This document shows positions 28,033 to 36,796 of a DNA stretch of 64,000 nucleotides, in pieces; within the stretch, counting starts at the first letter, position 1; each line of letters opens with the position of its first letter. Below the pieces are notes generated by a model. It saw only the letters and a list, made by a program, of their open reading frames with translations. It made no database searches and was not told the origin of the DNA. The translations under genes and the position numbers were made by a program. The stretch comes from Stieleria sp. JC731 (GTDB lineage: Bacteria > Planctomycetota > Planctomycetia > Pirellulales > Pirellulaceae). The DNA lies in contig NZ_JAJKFQ010000001.1 in assembly GCF_020966635.1 (NCBI RefSeq), positions 496,001 to 560,000 of the forward strand, given 5' to 3'.

Positions 28033-28880
28033 CACACCGGTAGTGGACGAGGCGACGAGTCCCGTCTGGATCCATCAACCGACGCTAGCGCGTTAGCGGC
28101 TCAGTTGGGTTGTCCCTGAGCCGCGTCGGCGTTAGCCGCGGTTGCGTGTAATGCACACCAGTAGTGGGCGAGGCGACGAGTCCTGTCTGGGATCAATCAA
28201 CCGACGCTAGCGCGTTAACGGCTCAGTTGGGATGTCCCTGAGCCGCGTCGGCGTTAGCCGCGGTTGCGTGGAATGCACACCAGTAGTGGACGAGGCGACG
28301 AGTCCCGTCTGGGAACCATCAACCGACGCTAACGCGTTACGGCTCAGTTGAGATTGTCCCTGATCCGCGTCGGCGCTAGCCGCGGTTGCCTGGGATGCAC
28401 ACCGGTAGTGGACGAGGCGACGAGTCCCGTCTGGAACCATCAACCGACGCTAGCGCGTTAGCGGCTCAGTTGGGTTGTCCTTGAGCCGCGTCGGCGCTAG
28501 CCGCGGTTCTGTGGGATGCAAACCAGTAGTGGGCGAGGCGACGAGTCCTGTCTGGGATCCATCAACCGACGCTAGCGAGTTAACGGCTCAGTTGGGTTGT
28601 CCCTGAGCCGCGTCGGCGTTAGCTGCGGTTGCGTGTAATGCATACCAATAGTGGGCGAGGCGACGAGTCCTGGCTGTAACAATCAACCGACGCTAGCGCG
28701 TTAACGGCTCAGTTGGGTTGTCCCTGAGCCGCGTCGGCGTTAGCTGCGGTTGCGTGTAATGCATACCAATAGTGGACGAGGCGACGAGTCCTTTCTGGGA
28801 TCCATCAACCGACGCTAGCGCGTTACGGCTCAGTTGAGTTGTCCCTGAGCCGTTTTGGCGTTAGCAACGGTTTCGTGCCA
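28033..28880. repeat. Tandem palindromic array, seven units, period 121-122 bp
   Basis: GGCGACGAG of the leader recurs at 28051, 28172, 28294, 28416, 28537, 28659 and 28780. Each unit has the leader GTAGTGGACGAGGCGACGAG, a linker ending in ATCAACCG, an arm AACCGACGCTAGCGCG ending CGGCTCAG, a loop TTGGGTTGTCC, an arm CTGAGCCGCGTCGGCG ending CGCGGTT, and a tail like gcgtgtaatgcacaccag. It fills the gap between the start of the secA-like gene and the end of the DUF1080 gene. The last unit is the most diverged. Regular spacing and many third-copy differences suggest old amplification with partial homogenisation. Confidence 0.93.
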
Positions 28881-28908
28881 TCATCAACCGCCCGTTGCCT
28901 ATTGGCGA

Positions 28909-29664
28909 TTACAGGGTTCGCAAGCGGATGTTTTTGAATTCAGTCCACATCGGTTTACCGGCGTGAAGCTGAAGACCTAGATGACCTTTGGCGAATGACT
29001 TTTCAGGGTGATTGTCGGTGAAGTCAAGAACCAAACGGCCGTTGAGGTAGTGTTGAATATGGTTGCCTTTGGCAATGATGACCACATCGTTCCACTCGTC
29101 GACTTTCATCAGTTCTTTGAACTCTTCTTTGGTGATCAACGGTTCGCCGACGACTTCTTTGCCATCTTTGTTCCAGACGGCCTTTTCGCCGACGAGGCAG
29201 ATGCGTCCGCGCGAGCCTTTCTCGTCATAGATGAACGATGGCACGTTTGGGAAATCGTCTTCGTTGCGGATTTCGTGTTGGTAGCCACGCAGTACCCACT
29301 GGTTGGGCGACGATTCCTTTGTTTCGACACGTTGCGAACGGTATTGGATGCCCGAGTTATTCGTTGCGTTGCAGCGGAACGAAAGTCGCAATTCGAAATC
29401 GGCCAGCTCGTCTTTCCAAATCAGGAACGTGTTTCCTTTGGCGACTTTGTCTTTGGTGGTTTCGCCATGAATGAGGCCATCGCGGACTTCCCAAAGTTGT
29501 GGGTCGCCGTCCCATCCTTCGAGGGTCTCGCCGTCAAAAAGAGTGACCATGCCGTCTTGCTCGGCTGGAGCGGTGACGAACGGTTCATCAGCAAAGCTGG
29601 CCTGCGGGGCGACACAAGGGCTGATTGTCAGGGCGAGTGAACACAGAAACAGATGGCGAAGCAT
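28909..29664 (-). CDS. Exported DUF1080 (3-keto-disaccharide hydrolase-like) protein
   Basis: 251 residues with a signal peptide (LFLCSLALTISPCVAPQASFA). The DUF1080 jelly-roll domain is complete: FDGETLEGWDGD at the start, then GNTFLIWKDELADFELRLSFR, NNSGIQYRS, and the end block LGLQLHAGKPMWTEFKNIRLR. Some members hydrolyse 3-keto-glycosides; others are only presumed to bind carbohydrate. Such genes are very common in planctomycetes, often beside dehydrogenases, but here the gene is alone, followed by the repeat array. Substrate unknown. Confidence 0.9.
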   Translation of the reverse strand: MLRHLFLCSLALTISPCVAPQASFADEPFVTAPAEQDGMVTLFDGETLEGWDGDPQLWEVRDGLIHGETTKDKVAKGNTFLIWKDELADFELRLSFRCNATNNSGIQYRSQRVETKESSPNQWVLRGYQHEIRNEDDFPNVPSFIYDEKGSRGRICLVGEKAVWNKDGKEVVGEPLITKEEFKELMKVDEWNDVVIIAKGNHIQHYLNGRLVLDFTDNHPEKSFAKGHLGLQLHAGKPMWTEFKNIRLRTL

Positions 29665-29906
29665 TTAGGGCTCTCCGGGAGGGGATTGTGTGGGGCGGGA
29701 ATTCTAGATGGAAAAACGCCGTTGGCAATAATTCTCATGCTTGTGAGAACGACAATCTAATCTGAAATCGCAAATTCGACCACGTTTCGGATTTTTGCTT
29801 TCTCAGGTAGACTGAAAAGTGTCGGTGGTGGGGCTACTGCCGATCGGTTTCGCCTGACCCAATGGCGAACAGCTAGTCAGATTGCCACCCAAATTGAGCC
29901 AAACAT

Positions 29907-30290
29907 ATGAGCGATCCGTCTGTCACGGGCGTCGTCCATCTAATTGAAGAAACGAAAACCTACGGAGCCAAAGGGTTTCGGAAGCGACTGGTCGTCTTGG
30001 AGCAGGACAAAGGCAGCTTCACAAATTTTGTTCCTGTCGAGTTCACCCGTGACTCCTGTGATGCCGTCGATGAGATGAACGAAGGTGATGAAGTCGAAAT
30101 CACCTACCGTCTCAATGGTCGTCGCTGGCAACGTGACGCAAACAGTGAAGTCAAGTTCTTCGTAAACGTCGAAGCGACTTCATTCCGGATTACCGGCAAC
30201 GGTGCTGGTGGTGGCGAGCCAATGGTCGAGCGAGTGACCGACGCGAACAGTGCGTTCGATGAAGCTAGCGAAGAAGACGCGCCGTTTTAG
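29907..30290 (+). CDS. DUF3127 protein with SSB-like acidic tail
   Basis: 127 residues, soluble. It matches DUF3127, a family with an OB-like single-stranded-DNA-binding appearance: TGVVHLIEETKTYGAKGFRKR, LVVLEQDKGSFTNFVPVEF, GDEVEITYRLNGRRW. The C-terminus is acidic and ends in EEDAPF, strikingly like the DDDIPF tip of SSB that recruits repair and replication proteins. A linker rich in Gly and Glu separates the domain from the tail, again as in SSB. DNA binding is an inference. The gene is alone and followed by short palindromes. Confidence 0.8.
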   Translation: MSDPSVTGVVHLIEETKTYGAKGFRKRLVVLEQDKGSFTNFVPVEFTRDSCDAVDEMNEGDEVEITYRLNGRRWQRDANSEVKFFVNVEATSFRITGNGAGGGEPMVERVTDANSAFDEASEEDAPF

Positions 30291-30357
30291 AACCGCTTCG
30301 CCTTGGTCGTTCAGGCGTCTTGCTGAATCTTTTTCGGCAAGATGGTTGGGCTGATTA

Positions 30358-30523
30358 CATCACGCGGAGCGTGATGGATACTATGCGGCAAGTCATCACG
30401 CGGAGCGTGATGGGTACAGAGTTGGGAGCATCACGAGGAGCGTGATGGGTACGATGGGAGTGGGTGCTGAGGAGCGGATAGTGATGTGGTCTGATTTAGT
30501 ACCCATCACGCTCCGTCGTGATG
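30358..30523. repeat. Cluster of four short CATCACGC hairpins
   Basis: Four copies of CATCACGCGGAGCGTGATG-like palindromes (8-bp arms, 2-3 nt loop) at 30358, 30394, 30429 and, in the opposite orientation, 30504. The first three are followed by a GGTAC-like tail and the last is preceded by gtaccc, so the orientation is readable. They lie between the convergent DUF3127 and glnB genes. They resemble REP/BIME units and are a different family from the larger palindromes of the window. Confidence 0.85.
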
Positions 30524-30581
30524 CACCACCCTGCAGCACATCGCCCGCCTAGCAACAGCGCCGGTCACGACCCAGCCATTC

Positions 30582-30929
30582 TTAGATCGCTTCGCTTCCA
30601 CGCTCACCGGTGCGAATTCGGATGCATTCATCCATGGGCAAGACGAAGATCTTGCCATCGCCGATCTCTCCGGAATCTCCGCTGCGACCACCAGCCAAGA
30701 TGGCTTCGATCGTTGGGCGAACGAATTCCTCGTTGACCGCAATTTGCAATTGGACTTTTCGCAGCAAGTTGACGCTGAACTCGGTGCCGCGATAGTTGCC
30801 GGTTTGTCCTTTCTGGCGGCCGAACCCTTGGCAATCCAAGACGGTCAGACGATGAACGTCGACTTCGGTCAGGGCTTCTTTGACGGCGTCAAGCTTTGAA
30901 GGCTGGATGATAGCGATGATGAGCTTCAC
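30582..30929 (-). CDS. glnB: Nitrogen regulatory protein PII
   Basis: 115-residue trimeric sensor of 2-oxoglutarate and ATP/ADP. Signatures: GFGRQKGQTGNYRG at the base of the T-loop, GDGKIFV in the B-loop, and the C-terminal IRTGERGSEAI. The start is GTG at 30929. At the position equal to Tyr51 of E. coli GlnB, the uridylylation site, this protein has Phe (NYRGTEFSV); Tyr46 is kept and residue 49 is Thr. Classical control by GlnD uridylylation therefore looks impossible at that site. The ammonium transporter gene lies upstream on the same strand, 308 bp away, so AmtB is the likely partner. Confidence 0.95.
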   Translation of the reverse strand: MKLIIAIIQPSKLDAVKEALTEVDVHRLTVLDCQGFGRQKGQTGNYRGTEFSVNLLRKVQLQIAVNEEFVRPTIEAILAGGRSGDSGEIGDGKIFVLPMDECIRIRTGERGSEAI

Positions 30930-31237
30930 GGAGATGGTTCCCTAACTGTTCTATCTGATCGAGCAAATTCCGTGGCCAGGATTTCTGCAATGAAGACGGG
31001 AGCATAACCGACAATGCCAAACGAGACAAAGCCGGTACCACCGTGGTAGCGGTAACCGGCTTCGCGTCGCGTTATTTTGTTGTCCTGCGTGAAAGCCCAA
31101 ACTCGGACGAGCGAGGCGGACACTCGCCCGAGCCGGGCAGCTTCTGGCCCAGGCAAGAGCCGAGAAGTTCTCACGTGTTCGGTTGCCCCGCCGCCTGCAA
31201 AGCAAGCTTCACAGGTGACGGGGCAGCGGTAGGTAGA
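30930..31237 (-). other. amt-glnB spacer with an imperfect hairpin
   Basis: A spacer of 308 bp without a believable gene. At 31029-31062 an imperfect inverted repeat (AAGCCGGT-ACCACC against GGT-GGTAACCGGCTT) is followed on the minus strand by TGTCTCGTTT. It could attenuate or process the amt-glnB transcript, or be the site of a separate glnB promoter. The reading frame 30926-31174 has no family resemblance. Confidence 0.4.
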
Positions 31238-32692
31238 CTAGGTAACCGCTTGGCCTGCCATCGCGTCCGATGGGTAAGCTTGCATGCCGTGTTCCGACAC
31301 GTCCAAGCCAGCTTGCTCTTCTTCGGGGCTGACTCGCAGCAGTCCGACAGCCTTCAGGGCGAAGAACAAGACACCCATGGTGATGAATGCCCAAGCACAG
31401 ATGACGACGGTTGCGATAACCTGAACGGTGATGAAAGCTCCGACGCTTTCGATTCCGTCTGGAAGGTCACCGAAGATGCCCGTGGCGATACCGCCCCAGA
31501 CACCGCACAGACCGTGAACGGGCCATGCACCAACCGGATCGTCGATTTTCAGTTTGTCAAGAAGCACGATGCCGAGGACAACCAGTGCTCCACCGATGCC
31601 GCCGATGATCAGCGATTCAACTTGTGAAACGCGGTCGCAGTTAGCGGTGATCGCAACCAAACCGCCAAGAACACCGTTGAGTGCCATGGTCAGGTCTGGC
31701 TTGCTGAACAGAGCCCAGCCAACCAAGAGGGCAACGATTGCACCAGCCGCAGCAGCGATGGTGGTGGTCAAAGCGATGTAGGTAGTCGCAGCAGCGTTAG
31801 CGGCACCAGCGTAGGTCAATTGGCTACCTGGGTTAAATCCGTACCAGCCCACCCAGAGGATGAACACACCAAGAGCTGCGAATGCGATGTTGTGACCTGG
31901 AAGTGGCACGCTCTTTCCGTCGGCGGTGTAACGTCCGAGCCTTGGCCCAAGAGCGATCGCACCAGCCAAGCCGGCGAAACCACCAACCGCGTGTACCACG
32001 ACACTACCGGCGAAGTCTTGGAAGCCCATCGCGTCCAAGAATCCACCGCCCCATTTCCATGAACCGCTGATTGGGTAAACCAAGCCGGTCAAGATTGCAC
32101 TGTAGATCAAGTAAGCACCGAACTTCATACGTCCAGCAACAGCACCCGAGACGATTGTCGCTGCGGTCGCAGCGAAAGCGACTTGGAACAAGAAGTCAGC
32201 TGAGTTGCTGTAGTCACCGTACTGACCTGGCTCGGTATCGTCGGCACTGACGAAAGCACCAGGGGCACCAAGGTAACCGGCTGCGATCCACGAGTCTGGA
32301 TAAACACCGTTGTCGTCAGGCGTACCTGGGTACATCAGGGCGAAACCGATGAACAGGAACAAGATCACACCGACCGAAATGTCCATCACGTTTTTCGCGA
32401 GGATGTTCACGGTGTTCTTAGCCGAGTTCAAACCGACTTCGACCATCGCGAATCCGGCCTGCATGAAGATAACCAGAACCGCACAAACGAACATGATCAA
32501 GGTGTTGATCGTGTAGTTGTAATCGGCAGCGCTGATTGTGTCGGCTGCTTCTTCAGCCGGCGCCGTTTCGGCGACTTCCGCTGCAGCTTCGGCAGCGTCT
32601 TGAGCGAATACCTCGGGACTATCAATCCCGATGACCGTGAAGGCTGCGATCAGCAGCGCAAGTGGCAACAACCACTTTCCAAGGTGAGTCAT
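31238..32692 (-). CDS. amt: Ammonium transporter, Amt/AmtB family
   Basis: 484-residue inner-membrane ammonium channel. A signal peptide (LPLALLIAAFTVIGIDSPEVFAQ) and an Ala/Glu-rich stretch of about 30 residues precede eleven membrane segments starting with NTLIMFVCAVLVIFMQAGFAMVE. The pore histidine pair is present in FAGSVVVHAVGG and DPVGAWPVHGLCGVWG, and the conserved Asp lies in GFQDFAG. The C-terminal tail keeps the VGLLRVSPEEEQAGLD-S-EHG type that binds PII. glnB follows on the same strand. Together they form the standard ammonium uptake and sensing pair, usually induced when nitrogen is short, though no sigma-54 site was found. Confidence 0.96.
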   Translation of the reverse strand: MTHLGKWLLPLALLIAAFTVIGIDSPEVFAQDAAEAAAEVAETAPAEEAADTISAADYNYTINTLIMFVCAVLVIFMQAGFAMVEVGLNSAKNTVNILAKNVMDISVGVILFLFIGFALMYPGTPDDNGVYPDSWIAAGYLGAPGAFVSADDTEPGQYGDYSNSADFLFQVAFAATAATIVSGAVAGRMKFGAYLIYSAILTGLVYPISGSWKWGGGFLDAMGFQDFAGSVVVHAVGGFAGLAGAIALGPRLGRYTADGKSVPLPGHNIAFAALGVFILWVGWYGFNPGSQLTYAGAANAAATTYIALTTTIAAAAGAIVALLVGWALFSKPDLTMALNGVLGGLVAITANCDRVSQVESLIIGGIGGALVVLGIVLLDKLKIDDPVGAWPVHGLCGVWGGIATGIFGDLPDGIESVGAFITVQVIATVVICAWAFITMGVLFFALKAVGLLRVSPEEEQAGLDVSEHGMQAYPSDAMAGQAVT

Positions 32693-33379
32693 TCTTTCAT
32701 TCTCTCTGGTGAAATAACGGAAATATGTTGAGCCGACTGTCAGTCAGCACGACGACCAAGCACTCGAAACCGTCGAGTTCCTGGCGATGTCGATCGGCGT
32801 ATCTCCATCCGGCCTCGCCGCAACAACATCCAAGCAAACTGCACGACTCCGCTCGTCACCTCTCCTGCCCGGGCCATCCATCGGTTCATTGATGAGGGAA
32901 ACTTGTGGAATGCGATCGTCCGCTCGATCGGTGGACGCTATTCGCACACGGTGAGCCAAAAGGCGTCAGTCCCTCAAAACCACTGACGTAAGTTCAGTAG
33001 TTCGAACGCTTTAAAAAAAATGAGAAGAATTCCTGAAGATCCAATTGTGAAGGCCAGTGGCGGGTGGCCGACTCTCGGTGCCTGGTCGTTGGGCACTGAA
33101 ATGCACAGTTGGCGCGCAGCCTGGCTAGATGCCCCGCGAATGGCGTGCTTTGCTAATGCGCGATCTGCTTGCATTAGCGGCGTTTAGTGCGGAATCGGGG
33201 GTGTGGCTGCCGTTGCCGGTCAAAACTGAGGCACGCGTGCTCAGGGAACGAGCCTTCGCGTTTTCCAATACCTCGGTGGCTCAATCGCGATGATGTCTTG
33301 GCGCTGTTCTATACTTACCGCCTCCGATTTTTATTCGCTCTTTTGGATGGCCTTCGAGATGACTCTTGTCACAACTGAA
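32693..33379. other. Divergent intergenic region amt / ThuA
   Basis: 687 bp between divergent genes. I see no believable gene and no clear promoter. A search by eye for a sigma-54 site (GG-N10-GC) upstream of amt found none with correct spacing. Confidence 0.4.
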
Positions 33380-34369
33380 ATGAAATGGATCCTGTCGAGC
33401 CGGTGGCAACGGTTGCTGCTCGGAATGGTTGCCACCTGTCTGATGTTAGGCGTTGCTGCGGCGGAAGAGCCAAAGAAGTTGAATGCCTTGATTATCGACG
33501 GCCAAAACAATCACCAGGCTTGGCCTAAGACGACCGTGATGATGAAGTCGTATCTAGAGAACTCGGGACGTTTCAACGTGCAGGTGCAGCGGACGAAATA
33601 CACCTGGAATGGTGGTGAGCTGCTCGATGCCTATCCGCTGGGTGATGGGAAGACCTACGAAGACTTAGGCAAACCGAAGTCGGATCCGGATTTCAAACCG
33701 AACTTTGCTGATTTCGATGTCGTGATCAGTAATTTCGGCTGGAACGCCGCACCGTGGCCTGAAGCGACTCAGAAAGCTCTCCAGCAGTACGTTTCCAGTG
33801 GAGGAGGCTTTGTCGTTGTTCACGCCGCCGACAATTCATTTGGGTCATGGACCGAGTTCAATGAAATGATTGGTCTGGGTGGTTGGGATGGGCGAAACGA
33901 GCAATCGGGGCCCTATGTCTACATCGATAAATCGGGCGAGGTGCAACGGGATCAGACGCCGGGGCCCGGGGGAAACCACGGACCGGCACACGAATATCAA
34001 GTGGTTGTCCGCCAGCCCGACCATCCTATTGTCAAGGGTTTGCCACGGGCTTGGATGCACAGCAAGGACGAGCTTTATCAAAAGCTACGAGGTCCGGCAT
34101 TAAATATGACCATCCTCGCGACGGCCTATGCGGACCCACAGTATCGTGGGACCGATCGCCACGAGCCCAAGCTGATGACCATTGATTATCAGCAGGGCAG
34201 GATTTTTCACACCACCATGGGGCACGATGAAGGCGCGGTTAGCTGCGTCGGGTTCATCACGACCTTTGTCCGTGGCTGCGAGTGGGCCGCAACAGGAAAG
34301 GTCACGTTGACCGATGTGCCCGATGATTTTCCGGCGCAAGATAAGGTCAGTACGCGGGACTTCGACTGA
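33380..34369 (+). CDS. Exported ThuA-domain protein
   Basis: About 329 residues from the ATG at 33380, with a signal peptide (WQRLLLGMVATCLMLGVAAA). The ThuA domain, a class I glutamine-amidotransferase-like fold, starts at LNALIIDGQNNHQAW and has FDVVISNFGWNAAPWP, GGGFVVVHAADNSF and the late block GRIFHTTMGHD. ThuA proteins act in sugar catabolism in rhizobia; in planctomycetes they are numerous and mostly uncharacterised, and the fold lacks the amidotransferase catalytic Cys. Upstream in-frame starts (33290, 33359) would place the signal peptide too far inside. Single gene. Confidence 0.9.
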   Translation: MKWILSSRWQRLLLGMVATCLMLGVAAAEEPKKLNALIIDGQNNHQAWPKTTVMMKSYLENSGRFNVQVQRTKYTWNGGELLDAYPLGDGKTYEDLGKPKSDPDFKPNFADFDVVISNFGWNAAPWPEATQKALQQYVSSGGGFVVVHAADNSFGSWTEFNEMIGLGGWDGRNEQSGPYVYIDKSGEVQRDQTPGPGGNHGPAHEYQVVVRQPDHPIVKGLPRAWMHSKDELYQKLRGPALNMTILATAYADPQYRGTDRHEPKLMTIDYQQGRIFHTTMGHDEGAVSCVGFITTFVRGCEWAATGKVTLTDVPDDFPAQDKVSTRDFD

Positions 34370-34441
34370 TCGAAATCGTCGGTGCTATATGGCGCTGGAG
34401 TGCAATTCACGGATTGCAATTCACGCCATCGAGACACCCGC

Positions 34442-35224
34442 CTAACGCTTGCGTTTCAGGACATACACCACATCTTCGGTGGTGTCGTCGACGTCGATTG
34501 GGTCGGCGAGGTCATAGCCAAAGTCATAGGTGGCAATCGATTCCCATTTGCCACTGTGACTGATCAGTTGGTCCATCTGCCGACGAGTGTAGCTACGCAA
34601 AACGAGTTCGTCGTTGATGCGAAAGCTTCCCGAAGGCTTATGGATATCGAAGCGAATTCCGTATCGCTCGACCCGTTTCTTGGGGTCACGATTGTTGGTC
34701 CACATGTGCGTGTTGACCATCAAATGGCCTCGCCTTGCGGACCAGGATTCGCCATCGCTAGGTGCGGCCTTCGTCGGTGTCAAATGGACGCCCAACAAAT
34801 AGATACCTCCGACACGAACGGCATTGGCCATAGACGTCATGTGGCCTCGCGCGGCTGATTCTGACGAAAGGTGGCGAAAGCTATTAATCGTGTTGAACGC
34901 CAGATCGGATTTTCGTTTAACGCGAAAGTCAGACATGTCGGCAACAAATGCGCGGTAGTCAAAGCCGTACTTTTGGAATCGCTCGTTGCAAAAGTCGACC
35001 GCCTTGGGGTTCAGGTCTAACCCATCGACGTCGTAGCCTTTGCGAGCCAAGTGATAGAGCAGGCGACCGGTTCCACACGCCGGTTCAAAGAATCGCTTTG
35101 CCGGTTTGGTTAGATAGAGTTCGGCGCATCCGAGAATGAATTTTGTTTCCGCAGCACAGTCGGCGCCAAAAACCAAATCGTAATACTTAGGGTGATCGTA
35201 GATCGATTCGTTGAGTACTTCCAT
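34442..35224 (-). CDS. Class I SAM-dependent methyltransferase
   Basis: 260 residues, soluble. The SAM motif is FFEPACGTGRLLYHLARKGYDVDGLDLN (about residues 43-70), with E-P-A-C-G-T-G-R as motif I and D-G-L-D as motif II. The C-terminal part (RSYTRRQMDQLISHSGKWE) matches type 25/UbiE-like enzymes. The substrate is unknown. It faces the divergent yaaA gene across about 77 bp and the convergent ThuA gene across 72 bp. No sign of shared operon structure. Confidence 0.88.
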   Translation of the reverse strand: MEVLNESIYDHPKYYDLVFGADCAAETKFILGCAELYLTKPAKRFFEPACGTGRLLYHLARKGYDVDGLDLNPKAVDFCNERFQKYGFDYRAFVADMSDFRVKRKSDLAFNTINSFRHLSSESAARGHMTSMANAVRVGGIYLLGVHLTPTKAAPSDGESWSARRGHLMVNTHMWTNNRDPKKRVERYGIRFDIHKPSGSFRINDELVLRSYTRRQMDQLISHSGKWESIATYDFGYDLADPIDVDDTTEDVVYVLKRKR

Positions 35225-35301
35225 GACAGGCTTTTAACCGGTCTACAATCCCGCGTCCACTACCGACGCCAAAAATACACCCTGCTGATCTCCACATCCC
35301 A

Positions 35302-36069
35302 ATGTTGCTGCTGCTCTCGCCTTCCAAGCGTTTGGACTATGACACCCCCGTCAAATCAAGTGTCAAAACGACCCCAGAGTTTATCGACCAAAGTGCAAGG
35401 CTTGCCAGGGAACTGAAGAAGCTAACGCCGAAGCAGATCTCGGCTCTGATGGGGATCAATGACGAGTTAGCACTGCTCAATCACGAGCGTTTTCAGGATT
35501 GGCAATCGCCGATGCCCGATGCCGATACGCGTCAAGCGGCGCTGGCCTTCAAAGGCGACGTGTATTTTGGGCTCGAAGCTGAAACGCTGACCGCAAAGCA
35601 GCTCGAGTACGCTCAAGATCATTTGCGAATTCTTTCGGGACTGTACGGCATCCTTCGACCACTCGACGGGATCTTGCCCTATCGGTTGGAGATGGGCACC
35701 AAGCTAAAAAACAAGGCAGGCAAGGACCTGTATCAGTTTTGGGGATCATCGATTGCCGAGTCGATCAATCGACAGCTTGATCAAATCGGTTCCCGTATCG
35801 TCTTGAACTGTGCATCGAACGAGTACTTCAAGGCAATCGATAAGAAAACGTTGGATGCGGAGGTCGTTTCACCGGTCTTCAAGGACATGACCAAAGGCAG
35901 CTATCGGATCGTGACCGTCTACGCCAAAAAGGCACGTGGGACGATGGCAGCGTGGGTGATTCGCAAGAAGGCGAAGACGTTGAAAAAGCTGAAGCAGTTC
36001 GACGGTGATGGGTACCGCTACGACGAGGAATCGTCGACCGACACAAAGCCAGTATTCCTGCGTGGGTAG
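35302..36069 (+). CDS. yaaA: YaaA family protein (peroxide stress)
   Basis: 255 residues. The family start MLLLLSPSKRLDYDTP is followed by the central block LSGLYGILRPLDGILPYRLEMGTKL, LNCASNEYFKAI, and the C-terminal PVFKDMTKGSYRIVTVYAKKARGTMAAWVI. E. coli YaaA lowers free iron and limits Fenton damage under peroxide stress and binds DNA; that role is inferred here from family only. The ATG at 35302 is the conserved start. The stop is 12 bp from the convergent gene, leaving little room for a terminator. Confidence 0.94.
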   Translation: MLLLLSPSKRLDYDTPVKSSVKTTPEFIDQSARLARELKKLTPKQISALMGINDELALLNHERFQDWQSPMPDADTRQAALAFKGDVYFGLEAETLTAKQLEYAQDHLRILSGLYGILRPLDGILPYRLEMGTKLKNKAGKDLYQFWGSSIAESINRQLDQIGSRIVLNCASNEYFKAIDKKTLDAEVVSPVFKDMTKGSYRIVTVYAKKARGTMAAWVIRKKAKTLKKLKQFDGDGYRYDEESSTDTKPVFLRG

Positions 36070-36080
36070 GCTTGGTGAAG

Positions 36081-36599
36081 TCAGTCAGCCTGCTCAAGCA
36101 CATGGGCAAAGAAGACTGCTTTGTCGGCTGCATATTTAGTCGGGTCGCCTTCGCCCTGACGCCAGCGGCCGACTTTGGTGGTTTCGAATCGGAGTGACAG
36201 CTCGCGATCGACTAGCAACCGGTCACGGACAAGCAGTGAACTTTGATAGAACGGGCTGTCGCTGTAAGTCAGAAAGACGCGATGGGTGGGTTCGCCACCG
36301 CGCGGTTTGGCAAGCACGATCGTCTCGGCTGCCCACATCGGTGTTTCTTGTCGGCGAAAATACAGGCCTTCGATCAGGAAGGACGATTCTTCGATCGCCT
36401 GCTCGCGATGCTGGTCGTCATCAACAGCCGCGATGATGTCCAGGACGGGCCTCGCCACCATTCCACCGATGGCAGTGCTGCCGATGTGGTGCACCTTGGT
36501 GACCCAGCCATTGCAGCTGTGCAGCAAGCCGCTGCGGGTCTGTTCGAATTCTTGAGGCCAACGCGGGTCGTAGTGCATCAAGCGAACCGGATCAAGCAT
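36081..36599 (-). CDS. GrpB/UPF0157 family protein (nucleotidyltransferase-like)
   Basis: 172 residues. The GrpB signature is visible: YDPRWPQEFEQ near the start, HHIGSTAIGGMVARPVLDIIAAV with the G-S-T and D-I motifs of the nucleotidyltransferase fold, and HRVFLTYSDSPFYQSSLLVRDRLL in the second half. Members occur alone or fused to dephospho-CoA kinase; the reaction of the stand-alone form is not established. Single gene on the minus strand, convergent with yaaA. Confidence 0.88.
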   Translation of the reverse strand: MLDPVRLMHYDPRWPQEFEQTRSGLLHSCNGWVTKVHHIGSTAIGGMVARPVLDIIAAVDDDQHREQAIEESSFLIEGLYFRRQETPMWAAETIVLAKPRGGEPTHRVFLTYSDSPFYQSSLLVRDRLLVDRELSLRFETTKVGRWRQGEGDPTKYAADKAVFFAHVLEQAD

Positions 36600-36736
36600 G
36601 GACGGATCAGAGGTGTCTGTTGAAGCGATCGTGAATGGGCAGTTGCCACCGGTATCTTAGCGAATGGCAATCCGCATTGATGGCGGGGGTGCTCCTGCAT
36701 CGATGTTGTAGATGGTCCGGGATATCCACAACGCAC

Positions 36737-36771
36737 AAAAAAAGCCTGCCACGCAGGTGACAGGCTTTTTA
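36737..36771 (-). terminator. Rho-independent terminator of the SHD1-protein gene
   Basis: Stem AAAAAGCCTG/CAGGCTTTTT with a 12-nt loop. On the minus strand it is followed by TTTTTTTGTG. It lies about 25 bp beyond the stop of the gene at 36797. Confidence 0.9.
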
Positions 36772-36796
36772 TCAGGTTTTCCAGAACTGCAGCGAA

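Noticed and set aside
30926-31174. Small gene between amt and glnB
   Set aside because: No signal, domain or conserved-looking pattern; it overlaps the glnB start and an inverted repeat.
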